Positions 14,263 to 29,813 of a stretch of 64,000 nt of DNA are shown in pieces. The notes under the pieces are model-generated. The model saw only the letters and a list, made by a program, of their open reading frames with translations, did no database searches and had not been told where the DNA came from. Origin of the DNA: Anoplopoma fimbria (lineage: Eukaryota > Chordata > Actinopteri > Perciformes > Anoplopomatidae); the NCBI RefSeq assembly GCF_027596085.1, contig NC_072460.1, forward strand, positions 15,576,826 through 15,640,825, written 5' to 3'. Position numbers and translations under genes: made by a program. How positions within the stretch are numbered: the first letter of the stretch is position 1; every line of letters starts with the position of its first letter.

Positions 14263-15790
14263 GCGAAAGCACCGCTCTTCACCGCAGGTTTTAATGGCCA
14301 TGACAGTGAGAGTTGTTGTTGAATTCTCAAGTTTATACAAAAAAAAAATAAGAGATGCAGAACATACCAGATAAATAGGAATAACCAATGAAAAAAAAAC
14401 ATGTTAAAAAAAGAAGATAAATATACGAGTCATTCTGAAGATTATATTTACATACAATTAAGAAAATTATAATTATAATAAATTCAAAATTACACTATGC
14501 TATGAAAGAAAGTGAGCATTTATTTATATTTAGTCCTACGTTAAAAACGTATCTAAAAGTATCTGTATCAAAACCGACTTAATGTACAAAATGTAAAATT
14601 ATTCATTATTCAGAATGGCTCATTTCAGAATGAACTTAGAATAATTTATGCATTAACATTACTTCAGTTTGCTTGCGTAACTGAACTCTGTAACGTTTCA
14701 CCACTTATGTGCTGTTGACTATTTCTGAAGAAAGGGAGCATCAGTTGAACAAGTTTCCAATTAGGACTATTTACTAGAAAGTGTAGTCCAGACTTTCCTT
14801 TTATACTTGTTGCCCTTTTAGAAGTGTAAAACAAGTTTTTTTTCTCATTTTGAAGGAAACTTGACATGCTGCACTATTCTGGAATAAATCACACTAAGGA
14901 TGGAGTCTTGGTTCATAACTTGATATTTCTGTCAGTACCTGTAAGGATTGTGACCTTAAAGAAACATTACCTCGATCGCAGCTATTTAAATGAGTTAGAG
15001 GAAGGCTTTCTTAACCAATTCGCATACCATGGCCTCACTCCTAACGGTTAAGACGTAGTGCCAACAACTTATGTTTATATTGCATACTACTATACATCAA
15101 CATTTTTACACTTAAATTCATGCAACTTGACCAATAAACATGTATCAAGATCAATTCCTTAATAAACCATTGACCACGTTGCTTTGCTTTCAATACGGTT
15201 GACTTCAGACCAGCGGAGCCGACTGCACACCGCTGTTGATAGAGAAATGTTATCTTAAAGGCATTGATATAAACCTGTTTTATATCTATGCCCATTTAGT
15301 TAACGTTAGGGGCCTATCACCTGTCTAACAAAAACATGGTCTTTGTATTTGCATGTGTGCACTGTTTGAAGTTTGCGTTGCTGAGATGACAGACTTGCCC
15401 GTTCATCAGACGGAGTGTCAACTCTGGCTCAGGCAAAAGATTATTTTTGCTTTGACCAAAACATTAACCTAGGAAAAAAAAACAAAAAAACCTTACCATT
15501 TGTTGGTGGTAGTGTTGACTATACATCGTCTTTATTACAACCATTTCTAAACCAAAACTTCACCAATTTAAAGCCACAGATTTAATGAATTCAGGGAATA
15601 GGAGTCTACTGGCTCCATGATTCAAAAAACCTCACATCATTTTCAGGTCTCACCATGGAAACATCAAAGTGTCCAGTGAGTTGAAGATTGGTACAAAACA
15701 TAGACTAAGACAGTGTCTTGACACACTCATGTAAGGAACACAGTTTGGGTCTTTCATTCGTTGTAGAGAAATGACAATTGCAACAAAAGT
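14263..15790. other. Intergenic DNA between alpha-tubulin promoter and rps21 3' end
   Basis: AT-rich, no exon or repeat family recognised. Only 1.5 kb separates the two genes, so any distal alpha-tubulin control elements would lie here. Confidence 0.55.
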
Positions 15791-15803
15791 TTTTTTCCCC
15801 CAT

Positions 15804-15809
15804 TTTATT
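15804..15809 (-). promoter_or_regulatory. rps21 polyadenylation signal
   Basis: AATAAA on the minus strand 34 bp downstream of the rps21 stop codon, giving a short 3' UTR as is usual for ribosomal protein mRNAs. Confidence 0.5.
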
Positions 15810-15842
15810 TTTTACAAAGTTTCCACTGCTCCAGCGTCACAC

Positions 15843-18712
<2,870 letters not shown>

Positions 18713-19152
18713 GTTTACAGGTTGTTCAGGTGGTCGCCTACAAATCTGAAAGACATTTGACCAAAAAAAACCAAAATCAGACACGACGTTACCGTAACTC
18801 TGCTAATACTCGAGGAGACGCTTAATGGCGCAACAGTGGCGTGCTCCCAAAGACACGTGGATAAATACCACCGTATGAAAAAACAAAGCGTGCTTTTCTT
18901 TTAATGATTTTTCAGATAAACTATCAACTCCACTTAGCACAGTTAGCACGCTCATCACGGCCGCATGTGGCCACTGACACACTTGCAAACATCTTGACAT
19001 TTAATCACAATTCCGGCCCTAAACGCCACCCAAAGGCCGCTTACAACTACACCGTCACGTTAACTGTGACATAGATCACAGAAAAGTGCTTTGTAGCGAT
19101 AGAAAAACGTATTTTTAACCGTTTTTATGATGAGAGCTCGACGGACACCCAC

Positions 19153-19186
19153 CGTATACGATAAATGGCCGACAGGAAAGGAAGAA
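19153..19186 (-). promoter_or_regulatory. rps21: rps21 non-coding first exon with a TOP-like start
   Basis: On the minus strand a pyrimidine-rich start (CTTCCTTTCC) is followed about 25 bp later by a consensus donor (G, then GTGGGTGT). This fits the 5' terminal oligopyrimidine exon typical of ribosomal protein genes, which couples translation to growth signalling. The exact start site is inferred; the donor is seen. Confidence 0.6.
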
Positions 19187-19279
19187 GTATTAACCCGGAA
19201 GAAGAAATATCTCTCAGCAGATGTTTTTGTTGCCACCTGCTGGCTAGATGTTGGTACTACACATCATCGACACCAAATG

Positions 19280-19620
19280 GCCTGGTATGTAATATAATAA
19301 TAATAATAACTTTTATTTATATAGCACCTTTTAAAAACAAGGTTTACAAAGTGCTTCGACAGACAAGCCAGCAAAACAGTGCAATAGAAGAAACATTAAG
19401 AACGATCGTTAGGATAAAACTAAACAAAGAAACAAAATGAAATAACAAGTGACAATCAAATAAACGAACAAAATAAATAAAATAAATAAAATCAAGTGAA
19501 ATAGGTAAAATATAGTAAACGAATATAAGATAAAATAATAAAATTAAATGAAAATGAAGCATTAAAACGACGACATCACATAAAAGCCATTCTGTAAAAA
19601 TGTGTTTTAAGAAGTGATTT
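19280..19620 (-). repeat. Dispersed repeat ending in ATT/AAT triplets
   Basis: AATAATAATAACTTTTATTT followed by ATAGCACCTTTTAAAAACAA is a widespread teleost repeat end, here on the minus strand; AT-rich simple sequence (AAATAAATAA) follows to about 19560. No coding content seen. Confidence 0.5.
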
Positions 19621-19689
19621 AAAAGAGATTACTGATTCGTTATGTAGACACCATGCCTACATACTTTTATTCAGGGTCTGTTTTCTTTA

Positions 19690-19915
19690 CTTGAACAGGG
19701 CCGATGTCCGAGACTGCAATAACCTTTCAATGTTCAAATCAGAAATCAAAACTCACCTCTTCAAAACTGCTTTTAATGTCTGACTAATGCTGTGTGTTTT
19801 AAGTTTTAAGTTTTTAGTGTGTAGTTTTTATATGCTGTTTTTAAATGTCTGTAAAGCGTCTTTGAGTACTCTGAAAAGCGCTCTATAAAAAAAATGTATT
19901 ATTATTATTATTAAC
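19690..19915 (+). mobile_element. LINE ORF2 C-terminal scrap and 3' UTR
   Basis: Reads FKSEIKTHLFKTAFNV and then stops, as in the end of L2-like fish reverse transcriptases, followed by an AT-rich 3' UTR (GAAAAGCGCTCTATAAAAAA) and ATT repeats. Confidence 0.6.
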
Positions 19916-20059
19916 ATTAAAGCAGGAGACAAATTAATTGTTGGATGGAATATCATTTAAATACCTGACAGAAAGTATATTACACAGTATTTGAGAGTTA
20001 CAAAATATATTTCAGGCAGAGCACATTTCTCAGGTACATGTTTGTTACTTTAATATTAT

Positions 20060-20540
20060 ATTATTATAAATATTTAATTCAATGTTTAAAAGCTTGCTTA
20101 CTCGTCTGGATGGCCGGGATAAAACACCACTTCCATAACCAACATGCAATCGCATATTTTTGATGATGTCTGCTGTAAAAAGGTCGATACCAGCCTCCAC
20201 TCTTCTGGTTTTAGGCTTTCTGACAGATGTTGAACGTGACTCTAAGGATTTGACCTCATTCAGAGCATTATTGAGGTCAAACACAGATGTTGGGTAATCA
20301 GATCTGGCTCACAGTTGATGTTTCAGTTCATCCCAAAGGTGTTGGATGGTGAGGTCAGATCTCTGTGCAGGCCAGTCAAGTTTTTCCACACCAAACTGGG
20401 AAGGCCATTTATTTATGGAGCTGGTTTTGTGCATTGAAATATTGAAACGGATGTTGGCCTCCAGAAATGTTTGCCACACAGCTAGGAATACATTATCATC
20501 TCATATCATTGTATGCCGTTGCAGGATTTCTCTTCATTAG
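20060..20540 (-). pseudogene. Degenerate Tc1-like transposase fragment
   Basis: Read on the minus strand with frame changes, this contains WPAQRSDLTIQHLWDELKHQL, equivalent to the Tc1 catalytic [18 protein letters not shown] segment. It is preceded by a decayed HKARSIKKW-type region and followed by decayed C-terminal sequence (KPKTRRVEAGI). Several stops and shifts are present. It is a different and much older Tc1 family from the copy in the cry1 intron. Confidence 0.72.
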
Positions 20541-21348
20541 AAAGAAAGACGCAGATCCCAAACAATGGAAAGCAGCCCCAGTACATGAAGATACGTGAAC
20601 ACATGCTTAGCTACTGTTTATAGTGTACGGTTAGGACAGATGTTCTAGTGTTTCTAAGTGACTGATACAAAAAGTCCACATTTTGCTTATACTTTAATTT
20701 CATTATGTTTATTTAGGGTACAGTCACCTCAACAATGGTAACATTATATAATGCACATTATGAAAAATAATTTTCACATTTGTATTGAACACAAATATTG
20801 TGAAAGTATCAAGTTGTTGTTATTGCACATTACATGGTACGTAATAAAAGTGTGATAAACGTATGCTGCACACGTACCACGTCTTACAAAAAATGTAGGG
20901 TTTTTTATCCACAAAATTGGATTCCCTTAAAAAAGCTACGACACTGCCAAAAATACAGCAATTTATGACATTTAATCTCATACTATTCCAACAATTACTG
21001 TTTCAACAATACAATTTGATTCATCGTATCATAAAGGATGGACTTTAATATATTTGTTATACTGTTTTAAATTGTATCCTATGAATAACATTTGCAAAGC
21101 TAATACAAAGTCTGTCTGAAAATATCAATGAATACAAATGTACTTTTGAGAGCTTGACCATAATGGACCAATGTGCTGTGAGACTGATGCAATCAAACAT
21201 TGATAAACCTAACATCTAGGTTGTTGAAAAATAAATTCCAAAGTCACCATACAGTAAAACTTGGTCAAATAATATTCCAAGTACAGCAAATGAAAACATT
21301 GCAACTACATCCAGGACTAGGACCTGTCCTGATATCCGGTGGTCATTG

Positions 21349-23358
21349 TCATTGTTTCTTGACACATGTACACCCAACAGCCAGATCGAAGGGACACCGG
21401 CACCAAGCGCGACCGTCGTCTTTGCGTATTATCATCTGGTAGACTGAAACCTGGAGGATGATAGGTTTGGCGATCATGTGCTCCACAGTGCAATCCTTGC
21501 ACTTAGCATACTGGATATACGCGGGCTCTCTGCCGGGTTTAGCATCAACACTGAAAAAAAGGGGGAAAAGTGTCAATGAAAACGGCATACATGGAAGCAG
21601 ATTGGCAAACAAGGGTGGAAGTGACAAATTATGGAGAACAGAACAATCAGAAATCATTTAGATAAATAAATAAATAACTCGATAAATGAATTAATATGCC
21701 GTTAAATGTACCAAAATTATATTTAAAATAAATGTTGGCATTAATCAATTCATCAAATTTGACATAAATTGATATTTTTGTTTACATTTTTTTCTTTATT
21801 AAAAGGAACCCCCTGACACACTTACATACATAAATAAATAAGTTTAGGGAAAATGCAAAGTGTAAATTAAGCATAAATAAATACTTAAATAATACATACA
21901 TTTAATAATAATTACATTTATCTATTTAAAAAGAAATACATGAATAAATACAAAGAAATGAATAGAAGAGTGGATAAATAGGGTAATTAGTAGAAAGGTA
22001 AATAAATAAAAAAGCAAATTCAAACTGAAATATCAATTCATGTCACATTTGATCAATTAATTGATACCTATATTTGTTATTTTCATATATATATTTTTGA
22101 TGCACAATTCAATTGTTGATGCACTTCGTCCAAATTTTGTTTATCAAGACATTTTCTTATTTTTTCTTTCGGCCAGTTCTGTCGTGCATAGAATTTTTTT
22201 TGTTGATACAATGATTTGTTAAGTTAAAGATTCAATGCATTTACAACACTTCATTCAAGTTCCTTCACAGCAAAAAACCCCCAATTTAAATCAAAGTTTT
22301 CTTTTTATGGCTGCACAGTTGCATGCATCAATTGATTTGATATGTTGGAGGTAAGCAGGGTTCGAACTTCTCTAGCTCTCTTTTTCCATTCCTGACACAA
22401 CTATTTCTGCCAATTTTCATGTGAACAGCCAAACGCAACACTATGAATGCCTTTAAGGAATGATGGAGAAGATGTGTGCCCTAATCACTTTCTTAATTTT
22501 AATTCAGATGTGGTTTGACGACACTTTCAACTAGACTGATGGTCTTGTTAGAAGCCTAAGATAAAGTTCAGCTCTGCAAAGTAACTCAATTACATTTACT
22601 CTTAATATCTTTTAAAAGGGCTAGTATAAATTTAAACATCCCTCATTATACCGTTGATTAGGAAATTATTCTCTCCTCTATCCTGGCCAACAGAAAGGAA
22701 ACTCACCTTATATTCCAGGGCGCAACTGAAGAGTGCTGGAGCTCCGACACGTGTTTGAAGTCCGGGGTGTGATATTTAGTGGTATATTTACACTGAGGAT
22801 CACAAGGGCTGCTACACACCATCCCCATCAGTCCCAGTGATAACTGGAAACACAAGTACAATATAGATACATGTTAGAGTCACATTATTAACATCAATTG
22901 TGTTTCCTATCTTTCCTAACTATCTTATACCAAATAAGAGCTAAAATGCACAAATAATAACACTTTAATAATCTTATTCATTGTCATATTGTTGGAAAAA
23001 TATCTTCTCACACCACCTGCTCCTGTGAACTAAATGGTATTTAAAGCTTTGATGAATTTTGCAGTCAGAATTATTCTTGGAAGGTAATGTCTAAAAGTCT
23101 TGCACACTATTCTTTTTATGAATCCTGTGGCGCATATTCCTCTAACTATCAGGACCTTTCTTTGGTGGCAGAAGGCAAACAGTCTAATATTACTACACTG
23201 CATGTAAAAACATTAAGATTTGAAGTACATACATAAATTAATAACCTTGATTGAACTCTGATTTATCAAACTATTGTGAATTTCTTTGGGGGGTCTTAAC
23301 TATTACTGTTTTCCCCCAGATCATTGAAAGTACTCACCAAAATAGCAGTGCAGTTCAT
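21349..23358 (-). CDS. Short IL-17 family cytokine, 3 exons, 119 aa
   Basis: Probable secreted cytokine of the interleukin-17 family. Exons on the minus strand: 23338-23358, 22707-22843 and 21349-21550, totalling 360 bp with phases that fit. The N terminus (MNCTAILLSLGLMGMVCSS) reads as a short, weakly hydrophobic signal peptide. The family marks are SSVAPWNIS (residues 46-53, with an N-glycosylation sequon at Asn51), YAKCKDC (67-73), KPIILQVSV in the central strand, and the diagnostic end VGCTCV (111-116). Cys70/73 and Cys113/115 would form the two family disulfides. Departures: the protein is short (most members are roughly 140-200 aa), the first cysteine pair is C-x2-C where IL-17A/F has C-x4-C, and an unusual WCRC precedes the last strand. 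I cannot assign it to A/F, C, D or the fish-specific N group. Confidence 0.82.
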
Positions 23359-23468
23359 GTTGACGCTGGATTTCCTTAAGGAAAGAGTTAAACAGAGGCA
23401 ATCCCTCTCTTGATGTCTACACTCTGGTGTCCTCTTTCACAGAGCTGTTTCTCAGTGCACCTATGATG

Positions 23469-23476
23469 CTTTTTAT
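23469..23476 (-). promoter_or_regulatory. Possible TATA-like box of the IL-17-like gene
   Basis: ATAAAAAG on the minus strand 111 bp upstream of the start codon. Position and sequence suit a TATA element, but such motifs are common in this AT-rich DNA. Confidence 0.35.
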
Positions 23477-24067
23477 GAGACAACAGTGATGACGAAAGAG
23501 CATTTGCATCAGGGGGAAATCACCGGAGGCATCATGGACTGTCAAGAGTATGTTGTCAGCTCAACTCAACTCAACTTCATATTCACCTGATTCTTAATTT
23601 CATTTTGTATAATTTCTCAGATATTAAACAAAATACACAACTAGCTTCCAGAAAGAAATACAGAGAGTTGTGGTTTCCATTTTTTGATTTTTGCTACCTA
23701 GCATTGATAAGTTTAAAATTTTGAGTTCTTACTAACATGAACCATTTTTCTAAATTATTTGTTAGAATCAGAAGAATTTTAAGTTTTGACTTAAAACCCC
23801 AACCTGCATAACCTCAAAACAGGACCTGAAACACAGAGTTATAAAATGGCTTAATCCATTTTCCTGTTGGAGATATTTTATATGCTATTAGTAGATATAG
23901 CATATAAAATATCAATATATATATTATATGCTCTCAGTAGACCACACATACCAAAAATCTGTGCAATATAAACAATCTGTGCAATACAATAATTACTTTA
24001 TTCTGTCTGTATATATAATATTTAACTTATTTAACATGTTTTACTGTTTTTACTACTTATTTACTTA

Positions 24068-24200
24068 TTTATAGGAAGCCGGAGAACCCGGAGAGAACCC
24101 ACGCTGACACGGGGAGAACATGCAAACTCTGGGATCGGCTCCAGCACCCCCGCGACCCTTAACTGGATAAGCGGTAACGGAAGATGGATGGATGGATAAT
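24068..24200 (+). mobile_element. Fragment of the same LINE family, internally deleted
   Basis: Contains CACGGGGAGAACATGCAAAC, then jumps to the terminal GGATAAGCGG segment and a GATGGATGGATGG tail, so the middle has been lost. It lies upstream of the 81-bp minisatellite. Confidence 0.65.
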
Positions 24201-24235
24201 ACTTGTTTTGATCTTGTTTTTTACTATGTCTCCTG

Positions 24236-24300
24236 TTTGCACTATACTCTATGCTGCTGTAATCCTGTAAATGTCCCTGCTGCAGGACTAATAAAGGATT
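24236..24300 (+). repeat. LINE-type 3' tail before the minisatellite
   Basis: TGCTGCAGGACTAATAAAGG followed by ATTATCTTATTTT resembles the polyadenylation-like end of a fish non-LTR element. It sits directly before the first minisatellite unit. Confidence 0.5.
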
Positions 24301-24690
24301 ATCTTATTTTTTAAAACACAGACAAAAACACAGTTGTGTCATCTTGCTTCTTCTCCTGATACCAACATTTTAAAACACATTTTTTAAAACACAGACAGTC
24401 AGACAAAAACACAGTTGTGTCATCTTGCTTCTTCTCCTGATACCAACATTTTAAAACATATTTTTTAAAACACAGACAATCAGACAAAAACACAGTTGTG
24501 TCATCTTGCTTCTTCTCCTGATACCAACATTTTAAAACATATTTTTTAAAACACAGACAATCAGACAAAAACACAGTTGTGTCATCTTGCTTCTTCTCCT
24601 GATACCAACATTTTAAAACATATTTTTTAAAACACAGACAATCAGACAAAAACACAGTTGTGTCATCTTGCTTCATCTCCTGATACCAAG
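24301..24690. repeat. Minisatellite, 81-bp unit, about 5 copies
   Basis: The marker CAGTTGTGTCATCTTG recurs at 24331, 24412, 24493, 24574 and 24655, exactly 81 bp apart each time, with only a few substitutions between units. Because 81 is a multiple of three and the minus strand lacks stops, the array reads as a 150-residue open frame (24311-24763) of 27-residue repeats containing WYQEKKQDDTTVFLS. No homology recognised; the open frame is probably a by-product of the period. Confidence 0.9.
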
Positions 24691-24764
24691 AGATCCCCCC
24701 CCCAACAACCACAAAAAAAAGTGCAAGGGATACCTCCTGAATCATAGTCTGGGGATCCCACACC

Positions 24765-27700
24765 TATTTTCAGCGTCACTAAGCCAAGTCTTCCACAGAA
24801 TTTGCCTAGGAATGCCTACACAAACAGCCACGCAGGAGGCTATCCCTATGCCAACGTCAACAGGCATGTGGTAACAAGTATTTCCTGCCTAAACACAGTC
24901 TATCATGCAATCCCTGCTTGCTTCCTTGCTTTCAGTGAACTGTGGAGGTTCAACAGAGACAAAACTACTAAATTAATTAATGGTTATGCATGCAGTGGGA
25001 GAGAATAAAATGTAAGCAAGTGCAGAATTTGAAGCCTAACAGTTTTTTTAATTTCACAAGAAAATGCGTTCATAACATTCAATCAAGTCATATTTTTGGT
25101 CATCTGAGGAATGTTAATCCAAAAATCGCTCTTATAATTCTGGTTGAGCTGAGAGACAATATCTGGCTGTTAACACTGTCGATGCTTCACTTTCTTCACT
25201 AACTAGTTGTTAAGAGTGGGCTGAGACTGAACCATTCATTACATGTACTGTAAAACCAAAACAATGTACTAATGAAGGCTAAAAAGTTAGGGTTAGGGTT
25301 AGAAATCTAGCAGTTGCGTTTTATTCTAGATCCACATTAAACAACATTAAATTAACATAGTCAAGTTATCACTTTAATTTTGTATATATATTTTTTTCCA
25401 ATCAGCATTCTCTTTTTTATAAAGTTTTAATGCTAAATCAGATATTTCAGCATGTATTGTTTATTCTTTGCTGAAAGCAAGTCGGAGTTTTCTGAAATTT
25501 ACGGACACAAACTGGCCACTATCAGTTGTCATCGTGAGAATCCCAGGGTATTGCTTAACTTACTTAGGGGAGTTAATTTACATAGCATACTTAACTAACA
25601 TTTATGACTTAAGTTACATAACAAGGAGGGCAGAAAGTTCACTGGTGGCCATTGGCCACTGTCTGGCCATGATGCCCTTAGGCCATAGTGGCCTTGATTC
25701 CCCCAGGCCTCAGCTGATTTTGCCGTTTTCTCCTCTCCTTCTTTACTGTCAATAGTTTTTTGAGACACCAGTGTTTTTTGTTGTCTGAATTCTTACTGGG
25801 CAAGATCTAATCAAACGCTGTGCACATAAACACAGATTTTGAGCCTGGTATGAACCGCTGCAAAACCAGACTACTTATTTATGCATGTTTGAGGAGCATG
25901 CCAGAAACGTCTCTCCACTCTGCTTTGCTAAAAATACATGCATGCTCTTTTTCTGATAGGCCTGGTAGCAAGCATATCTGAAACATCTTCTTTTCCTAAA
26001 CCTAACCAAGTAGTTTTTTTTCAATTCACAGCATCAACCATGTGTTTAAAATTGCGACAATTTCACAATGCGCAGGTAGATGCAGTTTGACCTATCTGAA
26101 GCAATATAATGGTCAGGCTGGTCGGCGTTTGTAGCTATACCAACGAAGAATAATGCAGTGTAATTCCTAGATATACAGCAGAATTATTATCCACTTAATC
26201 ATGAACAAGTAAGTACAAAGACCGCAAAAAACAAACCCTTTTTGCTGTCTTTTATTCAGACTGTCTGTTGAAGTCAGTTTGCACTGATATGCATTTTAGG
26301 CACGCTGCTCTACTTAATGCCATTAGATAGAAAACATTTTCTGGGACCATAGAGAGCTTATATGGGTGAATACATTTTTTTGTAGCCAACATAGGACATA
26401 CTTCCTGTATTTGCACTGATCGTTTGCATTGGATGTAAATCTTGAGGCGCAGAATTGTCCAATATGGAAGTAATTCTAGGGATACTTGGCTGATCCCCCA
26501 CGAACATATTTGCATCTTGACCACCAACACATTGACAACCAGGTCAGCTAACAGCAACACAGATTAGTGAGAAATGAACAATGATGAAGTCATGACACAT
26601 TATGGAGGATACATTTACATACTCCCTCGCATCCCCATTGTATTGCATTGGATTATAACTTGGCCTCACTGAAAGTTGATGACATTTCTCAGTGAGCAGT
26701 GAGTCACTCTCATCCAGCTTTCTCTCTTTTCCTCACTTCCCACATGGCAACAAAAATCCTTGGCATTAAGCTCAGGGCGTGCTTTGTTAGTCTGTTCAAA
26801 CACATTTAGGATAACATGAGTGAATACAGGATATTACCATGAGAATTTCTAGAATTTAAAAACACAAGACAAAGAGTTGAAATCAGGTGTGAGAGGCTGT
26901 CATTACTTTGCTCCTATCGCAAAATTCACATGGCAAGTAGCGAACTTACTAGCTAAAATTGTCATTAGGAATCATTGCCTTGGCTTGCAGCTGCGGTGTT
27001 ACAATAAACTATTTTGTCATAGGATACATCACCAGTCTGTAGGCCAGCATCAGTTTGATGTGTTAGTTAAATGACGGATAAAATAGTGCTGCTGCATTAC
27101 GGTGACCAGACGTCCCGGTTTCAGGGATGTCCAGAGTCTCTACAAATTTCTGTAAAAAGTGTTCCGATTTTCAACATTCACTACTAAATTGTCCCAGTTT
27201 TAACCACAGTTAAATACTGATAATAGCAATACTTGTTTTCACCGCTTACACAGATGAAGTACGGTTTTGCCTCTCAGAAACATATTTCACCACCAAAACA
27301 TCATTTTTTGGTCTGCTGTGGTGCTTTCTATGGTTTTGAAAGGTGCGCTCTGTAAGTTAGATGTGCTTAGCGCTGCAATAATTGTCCCCCGTCCTGAGAA
27401 ACTAACTATGCGTGCAAAATAATTTGTGCACCAACATGTGGTACACTTAAGGGTCCCAGTAAACAAACACCAATATCACCTGGCAAAGACTAGCGCGAGG
27501 AACCTTCCCACCATGACATAAGACCAAAATGGCCGCTGTGTGCTTATAGTGAATGAAACCGCGCTTTGGCATTTAATGGAAGTATTGTAGTGCTATGTTG
27601 TTGTAAGACTCTTTCCAAAACCTTGGATGTTTGTTGATTTTGCTAAATAAAAGCAAACAGGTTGGTGGATGGAGGAAGTACGAGAAAATAGGAGAGCAGG

Positions 27701-29770
27701 AACAAAAGATGGTCACACGCACAATGGAAACGATATCAAGCATTGTTATTGTGGTTGGTGTTGTTGTGGGGTTAGGTTCTCTAGCCATATACTGGGTAGT
27801 ATTCCTAATTTTCATGTTTGCATACAGGGACTCCCTCACACTCCCACACACATGGAAAGCAGGCCACTACACTTTATTACTGTTTGGTCTGAGTCACAGG
27901 TTGCATGTGGATCTAAACTTTGACTGCAGGATTCCCCTGACTAAAATATAATTTAAATAAAAATAAAGTTGGATGAGATCATGAGATGAGTCATGACAAC
28001 ATCCATAACGACAGAAAGTGAAACACAATGACAGAAGTACATTTTAAAGTTGAATTGACATGGACAAATGTTTTGTCAGGTGAGCAATCGGCATAGACAA
28101 TCAGATAGTCAAAAATAGTTTTGTCACAAGTAAAGGTCAAACCAAGTTTACTGTAAAGTAAAGAGTGTCAGTTAGGGGAGAAACACTAGTATTTAGATGA
28201 TTTTTCAGAAAATAAATATGGTAAAAAAATGTTTTTGTTGTTACGTATCCGCAATTAGTGGTAAACTAGATGAATGTTTCCCAATCACTACTCTGATAAC
28301 CATTCATTTATAACCATTTGCTGTGGCGGATGCTGACTGCTTAAAATAACATGCTGAACCCGCCTTGCTGGTCCAAGCCTCTACATGCTTTGCATCTGCT
28401 GACTCACATACAAAAATCTATTGTTGTTAAGCTAACGTTTCGATGGGGGTGGTGTGAATGATTTGTGTTTGTGTGTATTTGTATACTCAAAGAAAACTAT
28501 TACAGCCAAAGAAGAGGTAGGTTGAGCAGTTGAATGCACAAGTAGAACTGAATATGACAGCTCGAATAAAAAGGAAAAGCTTTGCACTGGCAGCTAGTCT
28601 TCTGCATTCAGTGTCTCACTCCTTTCTTTGGTGTGTTATTTCTGACTAGTTTGGGAAGCCTTATTTTTTCTTGAATTCTAGATGATAAGAAATAAGAAAA
28701 ATAATAATATAACAGTCCACAATCACAATATGCAGTCTAATAACCATGCACTTTTAAATTTGCACATTTGTCAAGTCTCTGTAAGCATTTAAAGTTGCAT
28801 ATTAGGGATGGGAAAAAGATTGTCTATCCATTCACCGCCTTTCAGAAGCCCTTCAGTGTGAAATCTTCGTTCACCTCACACATAAGCAGGAAACATGCAA
28901 AGGACTCGGTTGCTTGCTGAGATAGAGGTGAGGATAATGATGATAAAGGTATGCATGATGATGCTGTTGATATGGGAAATGATTTCTTTCTTACCAATTT
29001 GGCCCTCTTTTACTTGAGATTGCAAGCAAAGATCCCTCAATCCACATGTGGCATCGTTCATCAGGGACTTTATCGAGTATGACTGGCAGAACAACTGATC
29101 CCAGGTGAGATTGTTAATTTATTTTGACTTGAATACTCTCCATAAAGACATCAGGCTGTTCCAGAGTTCAAGTTTATTTAGCTCTTATTCACTGTTACAC
29201 AGAACACAGGGCAGTGGGAGCGTTTGTCATGTAGTGTTGTCAGTAGTAGAAACACACTGTGTTACTTGCTAATTGCTGCCAGCTAGATACTGTACATATT
29301 ACAGTACACTTGCAAATCCCACATGGAAACCTGAAGTTTGCGCGGTTTCTGTGCACTCTAACGTGTTTGATATATCTAGGGAATGAGTCGGCAGAGAAAC
29401 AACATTGTTTGATCCATACTAGTCTACTCTTGTATAGTTGAATGATTATGTGTGGCTCTGTGATGTAGCTTCTAAGCCTGAGCCTGACAGAAAAAAAGTG
29501 AAACGGTGCCAGAAAGAACTTGTGACTTAAAATTGGAGGGCCAAAAATGCTTAAGCAGTGGAATTTGGTACGTTATGCTTCCAACAGTTGCGAATGAGAC
29601 CCCTGTCTGCAAGAGTTAAGCTAGCAAAAAGAATTAAACTTTACACTAGCTGTTCCCTGCCATGTAGCTCAGAAAACACACAAAATGATGTGCTGTTTTA
29701 GAAGCTAGGAAGAGAGAAAAGAGTGTCAAAACTTCTCCAAATGGCGCTAACTTTAGTTAGCCAGCGCACC

Positions 29771-29813
<43 letters not shown>

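Noticed and set aside
25288..25304. TTAGGG repeats suggesting an interstitial telomere
   Set aside because: Only two to three units, which is expected by chance in AT-rich fish DNA.
27105..27210. GGTGACCAGACGTCCCGG segment as a named transposon
   Set aside because: It resembles a sequence seen in dispersed vertebrate repeats, but I could not define ends or a family.
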